From positions 124,001 through 188,000 of the forward strand of contig JAHDVF020000164.1 in assembly GCA_022606425.2 (NCBI GenBank): a DNA stretch of 64,000 bases, given 5' to 3'. Source of the stretch: Lepidostoma basale (lineage: Eukaryota > Arthropoda > Insecta > Trichoptera > Lepidostomatidae). The position numbers and the translations under genes were made by a program. The notes beneath the pieces were generated by a model. That model ran no database searches. It was not told where the DNA came from and worked only from the letters and a program-made list of their open reading frames with translations. Positions 10,030 to 20,355 of this stretch are shown one piece after another; the stretch's first letter is position 1; each line of letters begins with the position of its first letter.

Positions 10030-10180
10030 AGTTATGGAAATGGAGTATCAGGAGACCAACGATGGACTGATGACATTGCCCGACATGGATACGGAAGGGA
10101 CAAAGCAGGAACGAGTGGAAAAAAAAGCAAAAAGCATATATTCAGCATTTATGGGGAGAAAGGTAAAGAAGAATAAGAAT
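10030..10180 (+). mobile_element. RTE-b LINE C-terminal remnant
   Basis: Reading across frames gives RWTDDIARHG ... then EWKKKxKAYIQ, the expected order for the RTE-b C-terminus. The 60-codon frame starting at 10034 is one of these shifted frames (KQERVEKKAKSIYSAFMG). Confidence 0.5.
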
Positions 10181-10428
10181 AAGCATACGTTAAAACGCCC
10201 GTGGTTAAATATATAATATTGATGAAAATCTAAATTTTATTGAAGTATTATTGTATTTCATGGCAGTACCATGCTTCATTGTATGTAAAAATTGTTTTTC
10301 TCTTTCGACGCTGTACCGTGTCGCCGGCAATGTGAGAGCGAATGAGACATCTCCGAGTTTTGCGCGCTATGCTCTCAGAGCTAGCTCTGAGTTAAGTATA
10401 TATTTCCCACCACATATTTATAACTACC

Positions 10429-10468
10429 CTGAAGATGGAGACTGCAACGATCTCCAAAACGTGGTTCC
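10429..10468 (+). ncRNA. Decayed hammerhead-like motif, HH-D2 type
   Basis: CUGAAGA, U, stem II GGAGA/UCUCC with a ten-base loop, then AAAAC instead of GAAAC. Stem II is nearly identical to the motif at 42252-42290, so this is an inactive relative. Confidence 0.5.
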
Positions 10469-11170
10469 AGAAAGACAGATTTTCCCAAGATCCCAAAAAA
10501 CATTATATAATACATTATTTAGTTTTATGTTTTTTTAGATTGAAAGATAATAATTAAATTAATACAAAAAGAAATTATGGCATTTTACCTCAGAAGTGGA
10601 GAATTGTATTATATTATACTTGTATATAATAATGCGTACAATACTGCGTATGAATGTGGTAGAATTGCGTTTGTCCTAAATAAACAGTGCGAGTGTGGAA
10701 GGGTCCTCCGATTGGGAACCACTGTTAATGTTTTTGTTTTGGCGACCATGTAAACAAATTTAATTGGAGCGCCGCAGGGGATGCGCCGTTTCCTAAACAT
10801 TCGGACAGAAATTAAACCCCAATTCAAAGAATTTGTTATGAAAGTTACAGTGCGGTCAGAGACATATTAAACGTCAACAAAGGTGCTGGTTATTAACTAA
10901 AAATAACTATCTTTTCATCCCCATAAGCACAATAAAAATAAACTTTCATATCGTTTGAGATTATATTCAAGATTATACACGAATAAGTTTTTTTTTAATT
11001 ATAGAACCAAGTGAATATCACATTTCTAAACAAATAAGTACTAATGTTGTCATTTCAAATTTCTTAATAGAAATTCATTGTAACTAATGAAAATATTTTA
11101 TTAAAAATAAATATTTAAATATAAAATTGCAAGCGCTGTTCTGACGTCGGTCTATTCATGGTGAAATTGC
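10469..11170. other. Unassigned sequence
   Basis: Contains a GC-richer stretch near 10750-10810 and a 72-codon minus-strand frame without recognisable features. Confidence 0.4.
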
Positions 11171-11174
11171 AAAA

Positions 11175-11462
11175 CATAAAACAAACAAAACAAACAAACC
11201 ATCACGCATTTACATCATTAACGTATACTTTCTTAACCATTCTTTCTCCATCCATGCGTTCCATATGTCCGAACCAACGCAGCGATCCTTTCATAATTTT
11301 GGTCATAATACCTTCTTCCGCTCCTTTATTATATCAGCATTTGAGATTCTGTCATAAATCGTTCTACCACACATACGTCTTAGGGACCTCATTTCTATCG
11401 CATTTATTCTACTCTCATCCTTCTTCTGCCAGTTCCATGCTTCGCTTCCATACATACTGACT
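11175..11462 (-). mobile_element. RTE-a LINE internal fragment
   Basis: Minus-strand copy from the YGSEAWNWQKKDESRINA codons to VYVND. It lacks the 3' end. Confidence 0.75.
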
Positions 11463-11554
11463 ACAAATCAACTGTCAACTGACAAATTGACAGTCTGTAG
11501 AAACAATGGGCTAGTTTAAAAAACAAAACTCTAAAAAAAACATTTCGTTAAATT

Positions 11555-11680
11555 CCACTTAGGTTTGTGGTTTCGACCGGTTTTGGTAGCTCGCTGACGT
11601 CTTCTCTTGACAAACTAGAAAATGGCAGCTATCTGTCAAAATCTGTCGAAGCATAAACCTAAGTGGAATTGATTTTTTAT
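11555..11680. repeat. HH-C foldback, decayed
   Basis: Arms AATTCCACTTAGGTTT and AAACCTAAGTGGAATT. The minus-strand motif at 11575-11606 retains CCGGUC but has lost the CUGANGA box. Confidence 0.6.
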
Positions 11681-11880
11681 TTTATTATAGAGGATGTTTA
11701 TTATTTTTTTTTAGTTTCAGTATTGAAAATAATTAAATTGAAATAGTTTTATAAACACGAACATGTAAATAACTATGCTTTTTATTACGTTGACACTGTA
11801 TAAAGCCATAGCATTCTCGGTATTGATATTTGACCACAATACTGCTGGCGGCACGGTATTACCGAATTACCGGTATACGC

Positions 11881-12006
11881 GAATCAGGTGTTACAAACAA
11901 CAGTTGTTTGTAACACCCGATGATGCCAACATCGGCTGGCGAAACAGCTGTCGCGACACTCAAATAAATAATAAAATTAATAAAAATGTTATAAATTTTA
12001 ACAGTC
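11881..12006. repeat. HH-A foldback with truncated left arm
   Basis: The left arm is reduced to AATCAGGTGTTACAAACAA. The right arm has a motif at 11917-11952 whose first box is CCGAUGA (U4 to C), followed by intact stem II, GAAAC and GUC. Confidence 0.75.
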
Positions 12007-12523
12007 AATGAGGTTGAAAAACTTTGGTATGGGTATTTTTTCTTACGAGTAATTTATAAATACAATTACCTGATTTAACATAGGTATCGAAAATACCTCC
12101 AATATTCTCAGATTTCATAAATATCAATCTTCACTTAAAAATGACTTTACGGCCTTTATAAATTCAATGTCTAACCTTCGAATTCACTGAGTGAACTGGG
12201 TGTATACGAAAGAACGTTTCATAACTCAGTAAAAACTATTTATCACGAGTAAATGTGGAATCGTAACCGCGAAAATTGCTTATGTTTTATGTAACTTTCT
12301 TTATTCTTAGATTTTTTTAGCAAAAAAAAACATTTGAGTTGTGTGCCATGTTATATGAATTCTTCATGAATGTAATGCCTCATAAACTACATACGTAGTT
12401 ACCAGTGGCCGTACGTGATCCTTTTTTATATTTGATAATACAAAAATAAAAAATAATAATTGTCCCGAAATATATACGATTGATTGTAATCGCATCAATA
12501 AAATTATTAAATTATTAACTATT

Positions 12524-12530
<7 letters not shown>
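12007..12530. other. AT-rich sequence, nothing recognised
   Basis: No repeat or coding signature found. Confidence 0.4.

Positions 12531-12535
<5 letters not shown>

Positions 12536-12565
<30 letters not shown>
12536..12565. repeat. (CA)n microsatellite
   Basis: Fifteen perfect CA units directly 5' of an RTE-a fragment. Confidence 0.98.
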
Positions 12566-12567
<2 letters not shown>

Positions 12568-12572
12568 TCACA

Positions 12573-13560
12573 ATAGAGTTCTGGTCCCAACTCTTATGTA
12601 TGGAAGCGAAGCATGGAACTGGCAGAAGAAGTGTGAGAGCAGAATTGATGCGGTAGAGATAAGGTCCCAAAGACGTGTGTGTGGTAGAACGATGTACGAC
12701 AGAATCTCAAATGTATTATTTAAATTGAATTACAGTTTTTACAATAATTAAAATATTAAAATAATGTTCAATTATATCGCAGTAATTGTGTCAATGCGGT
12801 ACAGATAAGATCCCTTAGACATTTGTGTGTTAAAACGTAGAACAGAATTTCAAATGCCGACATCAGGAAGGAATGTAGAGCGGAAGATAGTAGTATTATG
12901 TACCAGGTTATGAATAGATTAGAGAACAACATTGGTTTGGATACATGGAACCAACGAAATAAGAAATAATGGTTAAGAAAGTATACGTTAACGATATACA
13001 TGTAGTACGGACTTGAGGAAGACATCTTCTTCTTCTTCCTCAGCCTATTCCCGTTCAATCCTGGACAAAGGCCTCCTCCATTCGCTTCCATGTCACTCTG
13101 TCCTGTGCAGACTGCATCCAGGTTATTCCAACGTGTCTGTTCAGATCATTCTTCCACCGTAGTTGCGGTTGCCCTGAACTTCTCTTTGCCGTCCACGGTC
13201 TCCAAGTCAGCAGTCTTCTTGTCCACTTTTCGTCTGAGCTTCTGGCTACCTGACCTGCCCATTGCCATTTTAGAGTCGCCACCCGGTGGATGATGTCAGT
13301 TACCTTTGTTTTTTCTCTCACCGTATCGTTTCTGACTCTGTCTCTTAGGCTTATTCCTAACATGGCTCATTCCGTGGCTCTTTGCGTCCTTCCAGTTGGA
13401 AGAAGACATAGCATGACACAATTAATTAAATTTGAAATGTTGGCCATGCTAGAAGTCGGAACAATCGACGTGCGTGTATGACTCGTTTTACGAATGTGAT
13501 TGAATCTAGAGAGGTGTGTCAGTTCATTCTCTCTACTAACTTATCCGGAAAAACAAAGAA
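12573..13560 (+). mobile_element. RTE-a LINE copy, interrupted by RTE-b
   Basis: 12573-12713 encodes the NGVLVPTLMYGSEAWNWQ to RISN region. It resumes at 12787-13025 (RSLRHLC-like to the KTW-like region) and again at 13402-13560 (HDxIN to SILSAYP-like). An AT-rich insertion separates the first two pieces and the RTE-b element at 13026-13401 separates the last two. Stops are common. Confidence 0.75.
13026..13401 (-). mobile_element. RTE-b LINE nested in RTE-a, with (GAA)n tail and TSD
   Basis: A 102-codon minus-strand frame (13055-13363) reads MLGISLRDRVRNDTVREKTKV, then IHRVATLKWQWAGQVARSSD, RRLLTWRPWTAK, then WMQSAQDRVTWKRMEEAFVQD. This is the C-terminal domain of an RTE-type ORF2 beyond the reverse transcriptase. 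The 3' end is a run of GAA/AAG triplets. GAAGACAT flanks both ends (13018-13025 and 13402-13409), consistent with target-primed integration into the older RTE-a. It is the best preserved RTE-b piece in the window. Confidence 0.9.
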
Positions 13561-13967
13561 TACATGTGCTATATTATCTGGTATTTAATTTTCATTGAAA
13601 TTTTCAAAAACTTTACGACACACCGCTGATGTCTTTACTACAATCGCGATAGGTTTTTCTTTAGAGGCAATATTTTTCGGTGTTTACATTTGTGGAAATA
13701 TTTGCACGAATGCTAGGAAATTTCCCGGATTTATAGCGGTATTTAGAAAATAAGCTGTTTAATGCTAGGGATAAACTTTCGGAGCAAAAAGATAAAGTAT
13801 TTTGAATCGTGCAAGTGGGATGAATGTTTTCATAAACCTGATTTAGTTTCACTGAGAATATGACGGTTTGCAAGTTAGAATCACGATGGTTCATAGATAG
13901 ATTAAATAATTAATGGAATATATACCCACCAACAAAATCACATGTTTAATTGGTGGCTGTATATTTC
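13561..13967. other. Unassigned sequence
   Basis: A 77-codon minus-strand frame (13661-13894) has no recognisable motif. Confidence 0.35.
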
Positions 13968-14108
13968 GTGGCAGAGTGGCAAGTGCTATGACTGTCACAC
14001 CGAAGGTCTCTGGGATTATCATACTGTCTTTGGTATGCTGTAGGATTCACGTGACAATAACATGTCGATAAATTAGCTACTAATCACATGGCATTAGAAT
14101 CAATATCA
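13968..14108 (+). mobile_element. tRNA-derived SINE copy
   Basis: Opens with an A-box match (TGGCAGAGTGGCAAGTGC). The B box is damaged (GGGATTATCATAC). The SINE body ATTCACGTGACAATAACATG and CATGGCATTAGAATCAATAT follows. Confidence 0.7.
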
Positions 14109-14200
14109 AAACGACCAGCCAGCCGAGCGATGCCAGCGAGCCTAGCGAAACCGGTCGCTGTCTAAATAAAGACAAAAGTGGAAGTAGTTAAAAAACATCG
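14109..14200 (+). repeat. HH-C single arm
   Basis: Right arm of HH-C: stem II GCCAGC ... GCCUAGC, GAAA, CCGG, UC at 14124-14156, then CTGTCTAAATAAAGAC and AAAGTGGAAGTAGTTAAAAA, matching 53396-53487. The first core box has decayed. Confidence 0.7.
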
Positions 14201-14383
14201 TATTTTTTACGTTTAATTGGCCCCCATTTCGAAGGTTTTACTTTATGGGGTCGAACACACTGTAAAAGTTCGGGAGGCAAGTAATTTTTTAAGGATATTT
14301 TCCGTATTTTTTTAAATTATTTCTTGTATGTATTTTTTATGGATATTTTCAGTTTTTTTTAAACTGTTTCTTGAAATTTAATA

Positions 14384-14480
14384 TTGAATAATTAATACGA
14401 ATTAAAACGTCTGTTTTATAGAAATTATATTATATTTTATGTAAATGACATGTTACGCCTGTCTCAGGCTTTATCTAATT
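14384..14480 (-). repeat. HH-B single arm
   Basis: AATTAATACGAATTAAAACG, arm, then the motif at 14447-14478 on the minus strand with two core substitutions. Confidence 0.65.
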
Positions 14481-14482
14481 GA

Positions 14483-14881
14483 GTGAAAATCAGAAGCGGT
14501 ACCTTAAAGAGAACGGTTCTGTACCTTAAAGAGAACGGTTACTATCCCTGGCTGTACCCAACTGATTTCTTTCTGGGTATGCTGGACTACCAATCATTGG
14601 AAATTAGACGAACCATCCACTTGGGTGTTCACTTTTTTCAACTGATTCGTGGTCGAATACATAACTCTGATATTTTGAATGACTTGACTTTGTTTGTCCC
14701 CGACAATTATCTGCGACAAAGGCAACATAGATTATTTCACCTGCCACTGTGTAGAACCAATCTACCTAAGGTAATGCCCGTGGGCAGGGCAATAATACTA
14801 TTAACCGTCGCGTTGCCATGTGGTCAATTGAGTTTCCACTGCCAATTTAAAGTTGATTTTCTTAAAACCTATGGACCCTAA
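14483..14881 (+). CDS. LINE C-terminal ORF fragment (LINE-f relative)
   Basis: An open frame of 132 codons whose middle part reads DxxSLExRRxIHLGVHFFQLIRGRIHNSDIL, then VPDNYLRQRQHRLFHLPLCRTNLPKVMPVGRA. Leu-rich helices followed by an R-(H)-LF-x-x-P-x-x-RTN segment are typical of the region after the reverse transcriptase in insect non-LTR retrotransposons. The first 15 codons include a short direct duplication (GTACCTTAAAGAGAACGGTT occurs twice at 14500-14540), so the apparent start is not meaningful. It is the least damaged copy of this domain here, but it is truncated at both ends. Confidence 0.7.
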   Translation: MKIRSGTLKRTVLYLKENGYYPWLYPTDFFLGMLDYQSLEIRRTIHLGVHFFQLIRGRIHNSDILNDLTLFVPDNYLRQRQHRLFHLPLCRTNLPKVMPVGRAIILLTVALPCGQLSFHCQFKVDFLKTYGP

Positions 14882-14884
14882 TAT

Positions 14885-15640
14885 TATAAAAAAAATTGTA
14901 ATCCTCCATTGAAGTGTTCTCAATATTTCGTAATAAAAAAAAGCAAAAAATTACTTCCTTCATCCCAAAAAAAAATATTTTCTAAGACTGCCCTCACCTT
15001 CATTCGTGTTAAGGTAGAATTTGTTTTGCTAATATTTACAACTTTATCAAAAGTGACAAATACTTACTCGCTGTTTTGAACGTATTATAAATTATATCTT
15101 TGGCCTTTTCAATACGTACGTAATAATACCGACTGTGGATGGAAACGCAGCACGCAACTTAATAATATCAGAACTGTGAAAATATTAACACTTTACCAAA
15201 AGGGACAAATATTAATACGTACTCGTTGTCTTGAACGTACTATACATTTTGCCTAGGTGCCTTTATCATACGTAAAATCTCGTAAAGTCTCGCCCCGCCG
15301 GCTGCGGCGCGGAGAAAGTTTATACTTGGTGTCCAGTTGCTCGTATGCTGTGACGCATTCCATATCAGAAATCGCATGGTTCCAGAAAAAAATTAATAAT
15401 GATATGTTTTTCAAATAATCCATGTATGTTATAGATATCGATCTATTTCTAATGAAATACCCTACAAGATGACATAAATTAAATTTTGATTCATTGAGTC
15501 ATATGCTTGATATTTAGATAAAGTTAGCGGTAAACTGAATTTACCACATGGGAGCGAGCGTTTTGTTTTGAACACGGTACGTTAAGGGTTAAACCGCATC
15601 TCTTCGGATGTGGACATTTTTCACGATAGTGAGGCTACCC
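14885..15640. other. Unassigned sequence
   Basis: Contains two similar segments (around 15020-15130 and 15180-15270, both with TTTACCAAAAG/TCAAAAGTGACAAATA ... TTGAACGTA) that suggest an old local duplication, and a short GC-rich spot at 15290-15315. Confidence 0.4.
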
Positions 15641-15932
15641 TCAGAAAGCATCTATCTCTTATGTATTAAATTACAATTTGCTTCTCTACTTATTGTACAA
15701 AAATATTAATCTTTACCAAACTGTTCTCGAATATATATATTTTTTAATTGTCTTCTGTTTTTCCTTTTTCTGACTTACTCTCATTTGTTTTCTTGTTATA
15801 TTATTTGTAAATATGTTTTTTTAAATTGTTAATTTTATTTTTGTGATTATAAACGATTTGGATGTGTTATTCTGTAATGTTTATAATTTTTTGAATAAAT
15901 TGAAATTGAAATTGAAATAGAAATAGAAAAGC
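15640..15932 (+). mobile_element. Possible LINE 3' terminus with (TGAAAT)n tail
   Basis: T-rich 3' UTR-like sequence ends in GAATAAATTGAAATTGAAAT and further GAAATAGAAATAG units. CR1/Jockey-like elements of insects often end in this way. No coding part is recognised. Confidence 0.4.
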
Positions 15933-15969
15933 GTTACTGTTAAAAACGACAACGCGTTTGATTTTCGCT

Positions 15970-16048
15970 ACATTATATGATACCTTGATACACTAGTACA
16001 CCCGTCATTTTTTCCGACTCCTCACATGGCCGACCTCAAAATTTCCCA
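15970..16048 (-). mobile_element. RTE-a LINE sliver
   Basis: TTTCCGACTCCTCACATGGCCGAC matches the complement of the VGHVRSRRN codons. Confidence 0.5.
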
Positions 16049-16660
16049 ATATTATGTTATTGCGTTTCTGTACTTTCAAATAATTTCAATCGAGGTTCAA
16101 CGATAATTATACAAATTAACGTCATTAATTACGCAATACGATAAGGCAACCTGTATGTTTCCAAGCAAATGTATAAAACAAGGTCATATAAAAGGTCCTG
16201 TACAAAGTATTACCAAATAGATTCCTACCCTTTTTATCAGATCTGCCATTCAAACTCCCAAAGCTATTCGACCAGAACGTATTACCTATAAAACATTTCA
16301 ATTCCAGTAAGTACCATTATTCTAATTACACTTAAAACTGCTCACTACTCACAATAACCCTTGTGTATAGATACAAAAATGGATTTTATTTATCTTTGAA
16401 CACTTTATCTCTGAACTTAATTTGACGTAATATTAATAGGCTTCTATACCATCCAATATGTTTACAACACATTACGTTTATTTTCATTTAATTTTATTTT
16501 ATTAATTTATTTATTATTTCATATATTTTATAAAGCATTACAGAATCACTTTTTAATACACTCAAGATACGATAAGTTAGAGATACACAATTATAAGTAA
16601 TAGACAGGTTTCGTCTTATTTAGATATTATATTATAAAAGGGTTTATATGGATGGAAGAA
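16049..16660. other. AT-rich sequence, nothing recognised
   Basis: No repeat family or frame is recognised. Confidence 0.4.
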
Positions 16661-16918
16661 TATCCGAAGCAATGGGAAACTTGTCATTCACATTAAAACA
16701 TATAGAAAACAAAAGTTTTATATGTATTTTTTTTTCATTTAAAGTTAATAAACGCATATAAAAATATAATAAATTATGTGATTTAATATTAGTTTTTGTA
16801 GATTTACCCAAATTTTAGCATATCATCAAATAACGACACAGAGAAATTATTGTTTCTTGATCAATGATGTAAAACTCCACATTAAATAATTATTACGAAT
16901 TTAAACGTCTATTTTCTA
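16661..16918. repeat. HH-B fragments
   Basis: A decayed plus-strand motif (GCAATGGGAAACTTGTCATT) near 16670. At 16849-16918 lies the minus-strand 3' segment (TTGTTTCTTG, ATGATGTAAAACTCCA, TTACGAATTTAAACGTCT). Confidence 0.6.
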
Positions 16919-17455
16919 ACTAACTAACCATTACGCCGTCTCCCCGAAAGGGTAGGCAGAAATAATGGACTGCCACACTTTAACCGATGCATCGGCACTC
17001 CATCCTTCTCTTTTTACCCCGCGAGAGATGCGGTGTGATGGGTTGCGAATCTCATCGCCATCATATCCCGCGCACATTTCGATCGTCCAACGTCCACAAA
17101 ATAAATCTAAAACAAATTATTTAAAATACAATGATATGAAATGAAATTATAAAAATAATTGAACACATAATGTTCTTTTAGATGGTGCACTTGTAGTCAG
17201 CTGGACGATCCGTACATTTGTGTTTATTTAATCCACGTATCCATGGTTATTTTAATTAACTGTAATGAGGCACTTAAAACAATCCAACACCAGCAAAAAC
17301 TTTAAAATATTATTGAAGAATTTATTCAAATTGTCATTGGAACAAAATTAAAAAAAAAAATTGTATACCTGTCAAAAAAATTCCTATAAACGAAAAACTT
17401 TTATAATTTTAAAAACTTATAAACTTATCTATTTTCCAGAAGATTAATTATATTT
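16919..17455 (-). mobile_element. Non-autonomous element with RTE-a tail
   Basis: The first 70 bases on the plus strand are the complement of the RTE-a 3' end (TAACCATTACGCCGTCTCCC, then TGGACTGCCACACTTTAACC). The remainder (GGGTTGCGAATCTCATCGCC, CATTTCGATCGTCCAACG, and an AT-rich 5' part) is unrelated to the LINE. It is colinear with 31244-31770. A short element sharing only a LINE tail is expected to use that LINE's enzyme for transposition. I infer that role; the copies show only the shared sequence. Confidence 0.7.
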
Positions 17456-17580
17456 TATGGAAATTACAATTGTATAGATTTCGCCTAGCTAAGGCATTTT
17501 TCAATGCCTTGGCTAGGCGAAATGTGAAAACATGTCATTCCAATTAAATATAAAAAAGCTTCTATAAAACCTAAGTTTTC
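17440..17580. repeat. HH-B foldback, modified
   Basis: GATTTCGCCTAGCTAAGGCA and TGCCTTGGCTAGGCGAAAT are complementary around TTTTTCAA. The UUGAUAA box has been lost and an extra GTGAA precedes ACATGTCATT. Confidence 0.65.
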
Positions 17581-17602
17581 AATAGTATAAATCATAGGGT
17601 TG

Positions 17603-18156
17603 GGGCAGGCAACAAAGTGAATGGTGCACTTAAAGTTGTCATAGCAAACAAATACCTATCAAAAAAGGTAGAATGGCAGTGCACAATGGTGATCTTTTAC
17701 CGACCCTTATGTATGGAAGCGAAGCATGGAACTGGCAAAATAAGGATGAAAGTAGAATAAATGCAGTAGAAATGAGATCTCTTAGACGAATGTGTAATAC
17801 TCTGTGTATGATAGAGTGTCGAATGAAAATATAAGATGGTGTTATGAACAAAATAATGAAAGGATCATTAAGATGGTTTGGACATATGGAAAGAATGAAT
17901 GAAGAAAGAATAGTAAAAAATTATATGTTAATGATGTAAATGGAACCAGAAATAGAGGAAGACCGAGGAAAACGTGGCACGATCAAATAAATCAAATATT
18001 TAATGTCGGCCATATGAGGAGTCAGAGAAATTGACGCGCGTGCATGACACGATGTATGAATGTTGAGGAATAGAGAGAAACATGTCAGGAAAGAAAAGTG
18101 TGACAGTCCATTCTTTCTGCCTACCCCTTCGCGAGACGGCGTGATGGTTAGTTAGT
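17603..18156 (+). mobile_element. RTE-a LINE, 5'-truncated
   Basis: Starts in the RxGNKVNGALKVVIANKYLSKK codons and continues through AVHNGDLLPTLMYGSEAWNW, MRSLRRMC, FGHMERMNEER, GRPRKTWHDQINQI and SILSAYPFARRR to GATGGTTAGTTAGTTTG. Frameshifts near 17795, 17830 and 17925 break what would be one frame. Confidence 0.85.
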
Positions 18157-18524
18157 TTGTTATTTATCGGTTAAATTTATCGGTTAAAATAGTTAGTTTA
18201 AATCATGGAATTTTTCTTAGGTTTAAAAAGTTTTATTGAGACCATCTATTTGATAGTTAAGACTAACAGTAAAATATTTACTGCAAAGCTCTCTTGCTCT
18301 CGCGAAATTTATTGGTAACTATTAATCCAACAATCCGGTGGATGCATTCAGAAGACTGAAAACAAAGTGCAGTGCTTTTTATACCCCTCGGTTTTAACTT
18401 CCATTCTAAGAACACTTTGCCACTCAGTGCTTCAACACTGGACTAGCAGTTTTTTTATTGGGGTCGAAATAACACCTTAGGATTGATGGCAGATAAACTT
18501 GATTATATTGAACGAGTATACCTA
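18157..18524. other. Unassigned sequence
   Basis: No repeat or coding signature is recognised. Confidence 0.35.
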
Positions 18525-18605
18525 TACTTAATATTCTCATGTGTGGAAGTAAAGCATAGCATTGGCAAAATAAGTATGAATAGATAGAAATGGTTCTTTG
18601 ATGGA
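18525..18605 (+). mobile_element. RTE-a LINE sliver
   Basis: TCTCATGTGTGGAAGTAAAGC and TGGCAAAATAAGTATGAATAG match the MYGSEAWNWQNKDE codons. Confidence 0.5.
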
Positions 18606-18639
18606 TATGTGCATGGAGCGAACTCGTAGTTGATATTCT

Positions 18640-18983
18640 TATAATCAAATCAAGTCAAATGAAATCAGTTTATTTCATAAACAGACATTACAACATTTAT
18701 TTTTAAGGCATCTATTGAGAACAGGTAAAATAATATATTGTGTATAGTATACTACCTGAAACGCATGAGAGATGGTTCAACATTAGGAAGACAGGATACT
18801 CTCCAGAATTAAGAGTATTTACCTTCTGAATGTACTTTCACTAACATGAAAGACGTCAATCTCCGAGGAGACCGCGTTCACCAGACTAATTGCTCTTCCC
18901 ACCGGTGTCACCAGAGGCAGATTGGTTCTGGCGGCAGGTAGGTAAAACAATCTGTGCAGTCGCTTTTGGAGATATCTATCGAT
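18640..18983 (-). mobile_element. LINE-f 3' end
   Basis: The minus-strand frame (part of 18819-19160) reads RLHRLFYLPAARTNLPLVTP, then VGRAISLVNAVSSEIDVFHV and SESTFRR, followed by a 3' UTR of about 180 bases ending ATGAAATAAACTGATTTCATT. This is the clearest copy of the LINE-f C-terminus. The frame upstream of it is RTE-a sequence read antisense and should not be joined to it. Confidence 0.75.
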
Positions 18984-19390
18984 CATTCTTATGTATGAAA
19001 GTAAAGCAAATCGGCAAAAAAGTATGAATGCAGTAGAAATGAGATCTCTCAGACGAAAGTGTAGTATTTCTGTATATAGAGTGTCGAATGTAAATATTGT
19101 ATATGATGGTTTGGAAATATTAAAATAATGATTAAGGAAAACGTGGTTAAGAAAATTCATCTAAACGACCTAAATGGGACAAAATATAAAAGAAGACCGA
19201 GGAAAACGTGACACAATCAAATATAAGTAAATTAATTGTCGGCCATGTCAGAGAAATTAACGTGCGTGCAAGACACGCTGTAAGTTTGTTGAGGAAGCGT
19301 TAGAAGTATGTCATGAAAGAAAATTTTGAGGTCAATTCTCTCTGCCTATGCCTTCGGGTAGATGGAGTGACGGTTAGTTAGTAAGAATAG
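18984..19390 (+). mobile_element. RTE-a LINE, decayed
   Basis: From MYESKAN-like codons through AVEMRSLRRKC and RRPRKT to GGTTAGTTAGT. There are many indels. Confidence 0.7.
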
Positions 19391-19464
19391 TCCACTTTTC
19401 AATTGTTATAATATTGTAAATCTATATATCGTTTGCAATGGTAACAAGGGTCTACTTGTCTTGA

Positions 19465-19560
19465 CACACAACAAAAGAGTATAACAGGATTCGAACCGGA
19501 AACCGGAAGCCAACAGAATTGAGAAGTGATTCAACCCCTTAGCCACCTCACTTTTGAAGT
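19465..19560 (-). other. tRNA-like sequence with A and B boxes
   Basis: On the minus strand GAGGTGGCTAAGGGGTTGA resembles a tRNA A box and, 35-40 bases later, GGTTCGAATCC is a perfect B box. The length and a possible variable arm recall a Ser/Leu-type tRNA, but the acceptor stem does not close. It is more likely a SINE head or a tRNA pseudogene than a functional tRNA. Confidence 0.45.
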
Positions 19561-19650
19561 CAGTGGCGAGATTTTTTTATACAATATAAGCAACAGTGAA
19601 AAGTGTGAATATTTCTTATTTGAAATTGGCTGGTTGCACAGAAATAATTT

Positions 19651-19796
19651 CGATAATTAATATGAATGAAGACGTCAGTTTTCTTGAAGCTTTATTATAT
19701 TTTATGTGAATTTTCATCTGCTTTAGACAGACAGACATTTGATAATGCCTTAGACAGGCGAAACATGTCATTCATGCACTAAAATATAATAAACTG
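19651..19796. repeat. HH-B foldback
   Basis: The left arm (AATTAATATGAATGAAGACG ... TTTTATGTGAA) has lost its own motif. The right arm begins with the motif at 19739-19769. Confidence 0.75.
19739..19769 (+). ncRNA. Hammerhead-like motif, HH-B variant core
   Basis: UUGAUAA, extra U, stem II GCCU/AGGC with loop UAGAC, GAAA, CAUG, UC. This is one of the cleanest HH-B copies. U3 and A8 can form a Watson-Crick pair. Confidence 0.5.
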
Positions 19797-20043
19797 TTAA
19801 ATTAAAAAAAAATCTTTGTTTCATGTATCACAATTGTATTTTATTTTTCGCGACAGCTGTTTCGTAAACCTACTCGTATGTTGACATCACCAGGTATTAT
19901 TACACCTGATGATGTCAACATAGGTTGACGAAATAGCTGCCGCGAATAATAAAATACAATTGTGATACATAAAACAAAGTTTTTTTTTAATTTAACAGTT
20001 TATAATGTTAAAGTATCATAGTGTTTCGGCCAAAACAATGGAC
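19797..20043. repeat. HH-A foldback
   Basis: Arms run from TTGTTTCATGTATCACAATT to the mirrored AATTGTGATACATAAAACAA, with an outer right segment GTGTTTCGGCCAAAACAATGG. Motif 19852-19893 (minus) has A6 changed to G and an insertion in the stem II loop. Motif 19906-19941 (plus) has an intact CUGAUGA and stem II but ends GCC instead of GUC. It abuts an HH-B foldback. Confidence 0.8.
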
Positions 20044-20129
20044 TAGAATATAATTAAACTTCTAGAAAACAGACGTTTTCATTAGCATCAATTATTTAAT
20101 ATGGAGTTTTATATCATTGTCCAAAAAAC

Positions 20130-20355
20130 AATTTAAATGAATAGTTTGGACATATGGAACGCACGAATGAAAAATAAAGGTAAAATGTTGCATGTAAGCA
20201 GTGAACATAGAAAAAGAAGCCCCAAGGAAAATATAGTAATACCAAAATAATCAATTATTAAAAGGCCCCCATATTTGAAGTCGGAGTATGCCGTGTGGTA
20301 GTCCATCCTCTCTACCTACCCTTTCAAGGAAACTACGTGATGGTTAGTTAGTTTA
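20130..20355 (+). mobile_element. RTE-a LINE 3' end, decayed
   Basis: FGHMERTNE-like codons, a degenerate middle, then CATCCTCTCTACCTACCCTT and GTGATGGTTAGTTAGTTTAG. Confidence 0.65.

Noticed and set aside
19465..19560. Functional tRNA gene
   Set aside because: A and B boxes are present but the acceptor stem does not pair, so it is listed only as tRNA-like.
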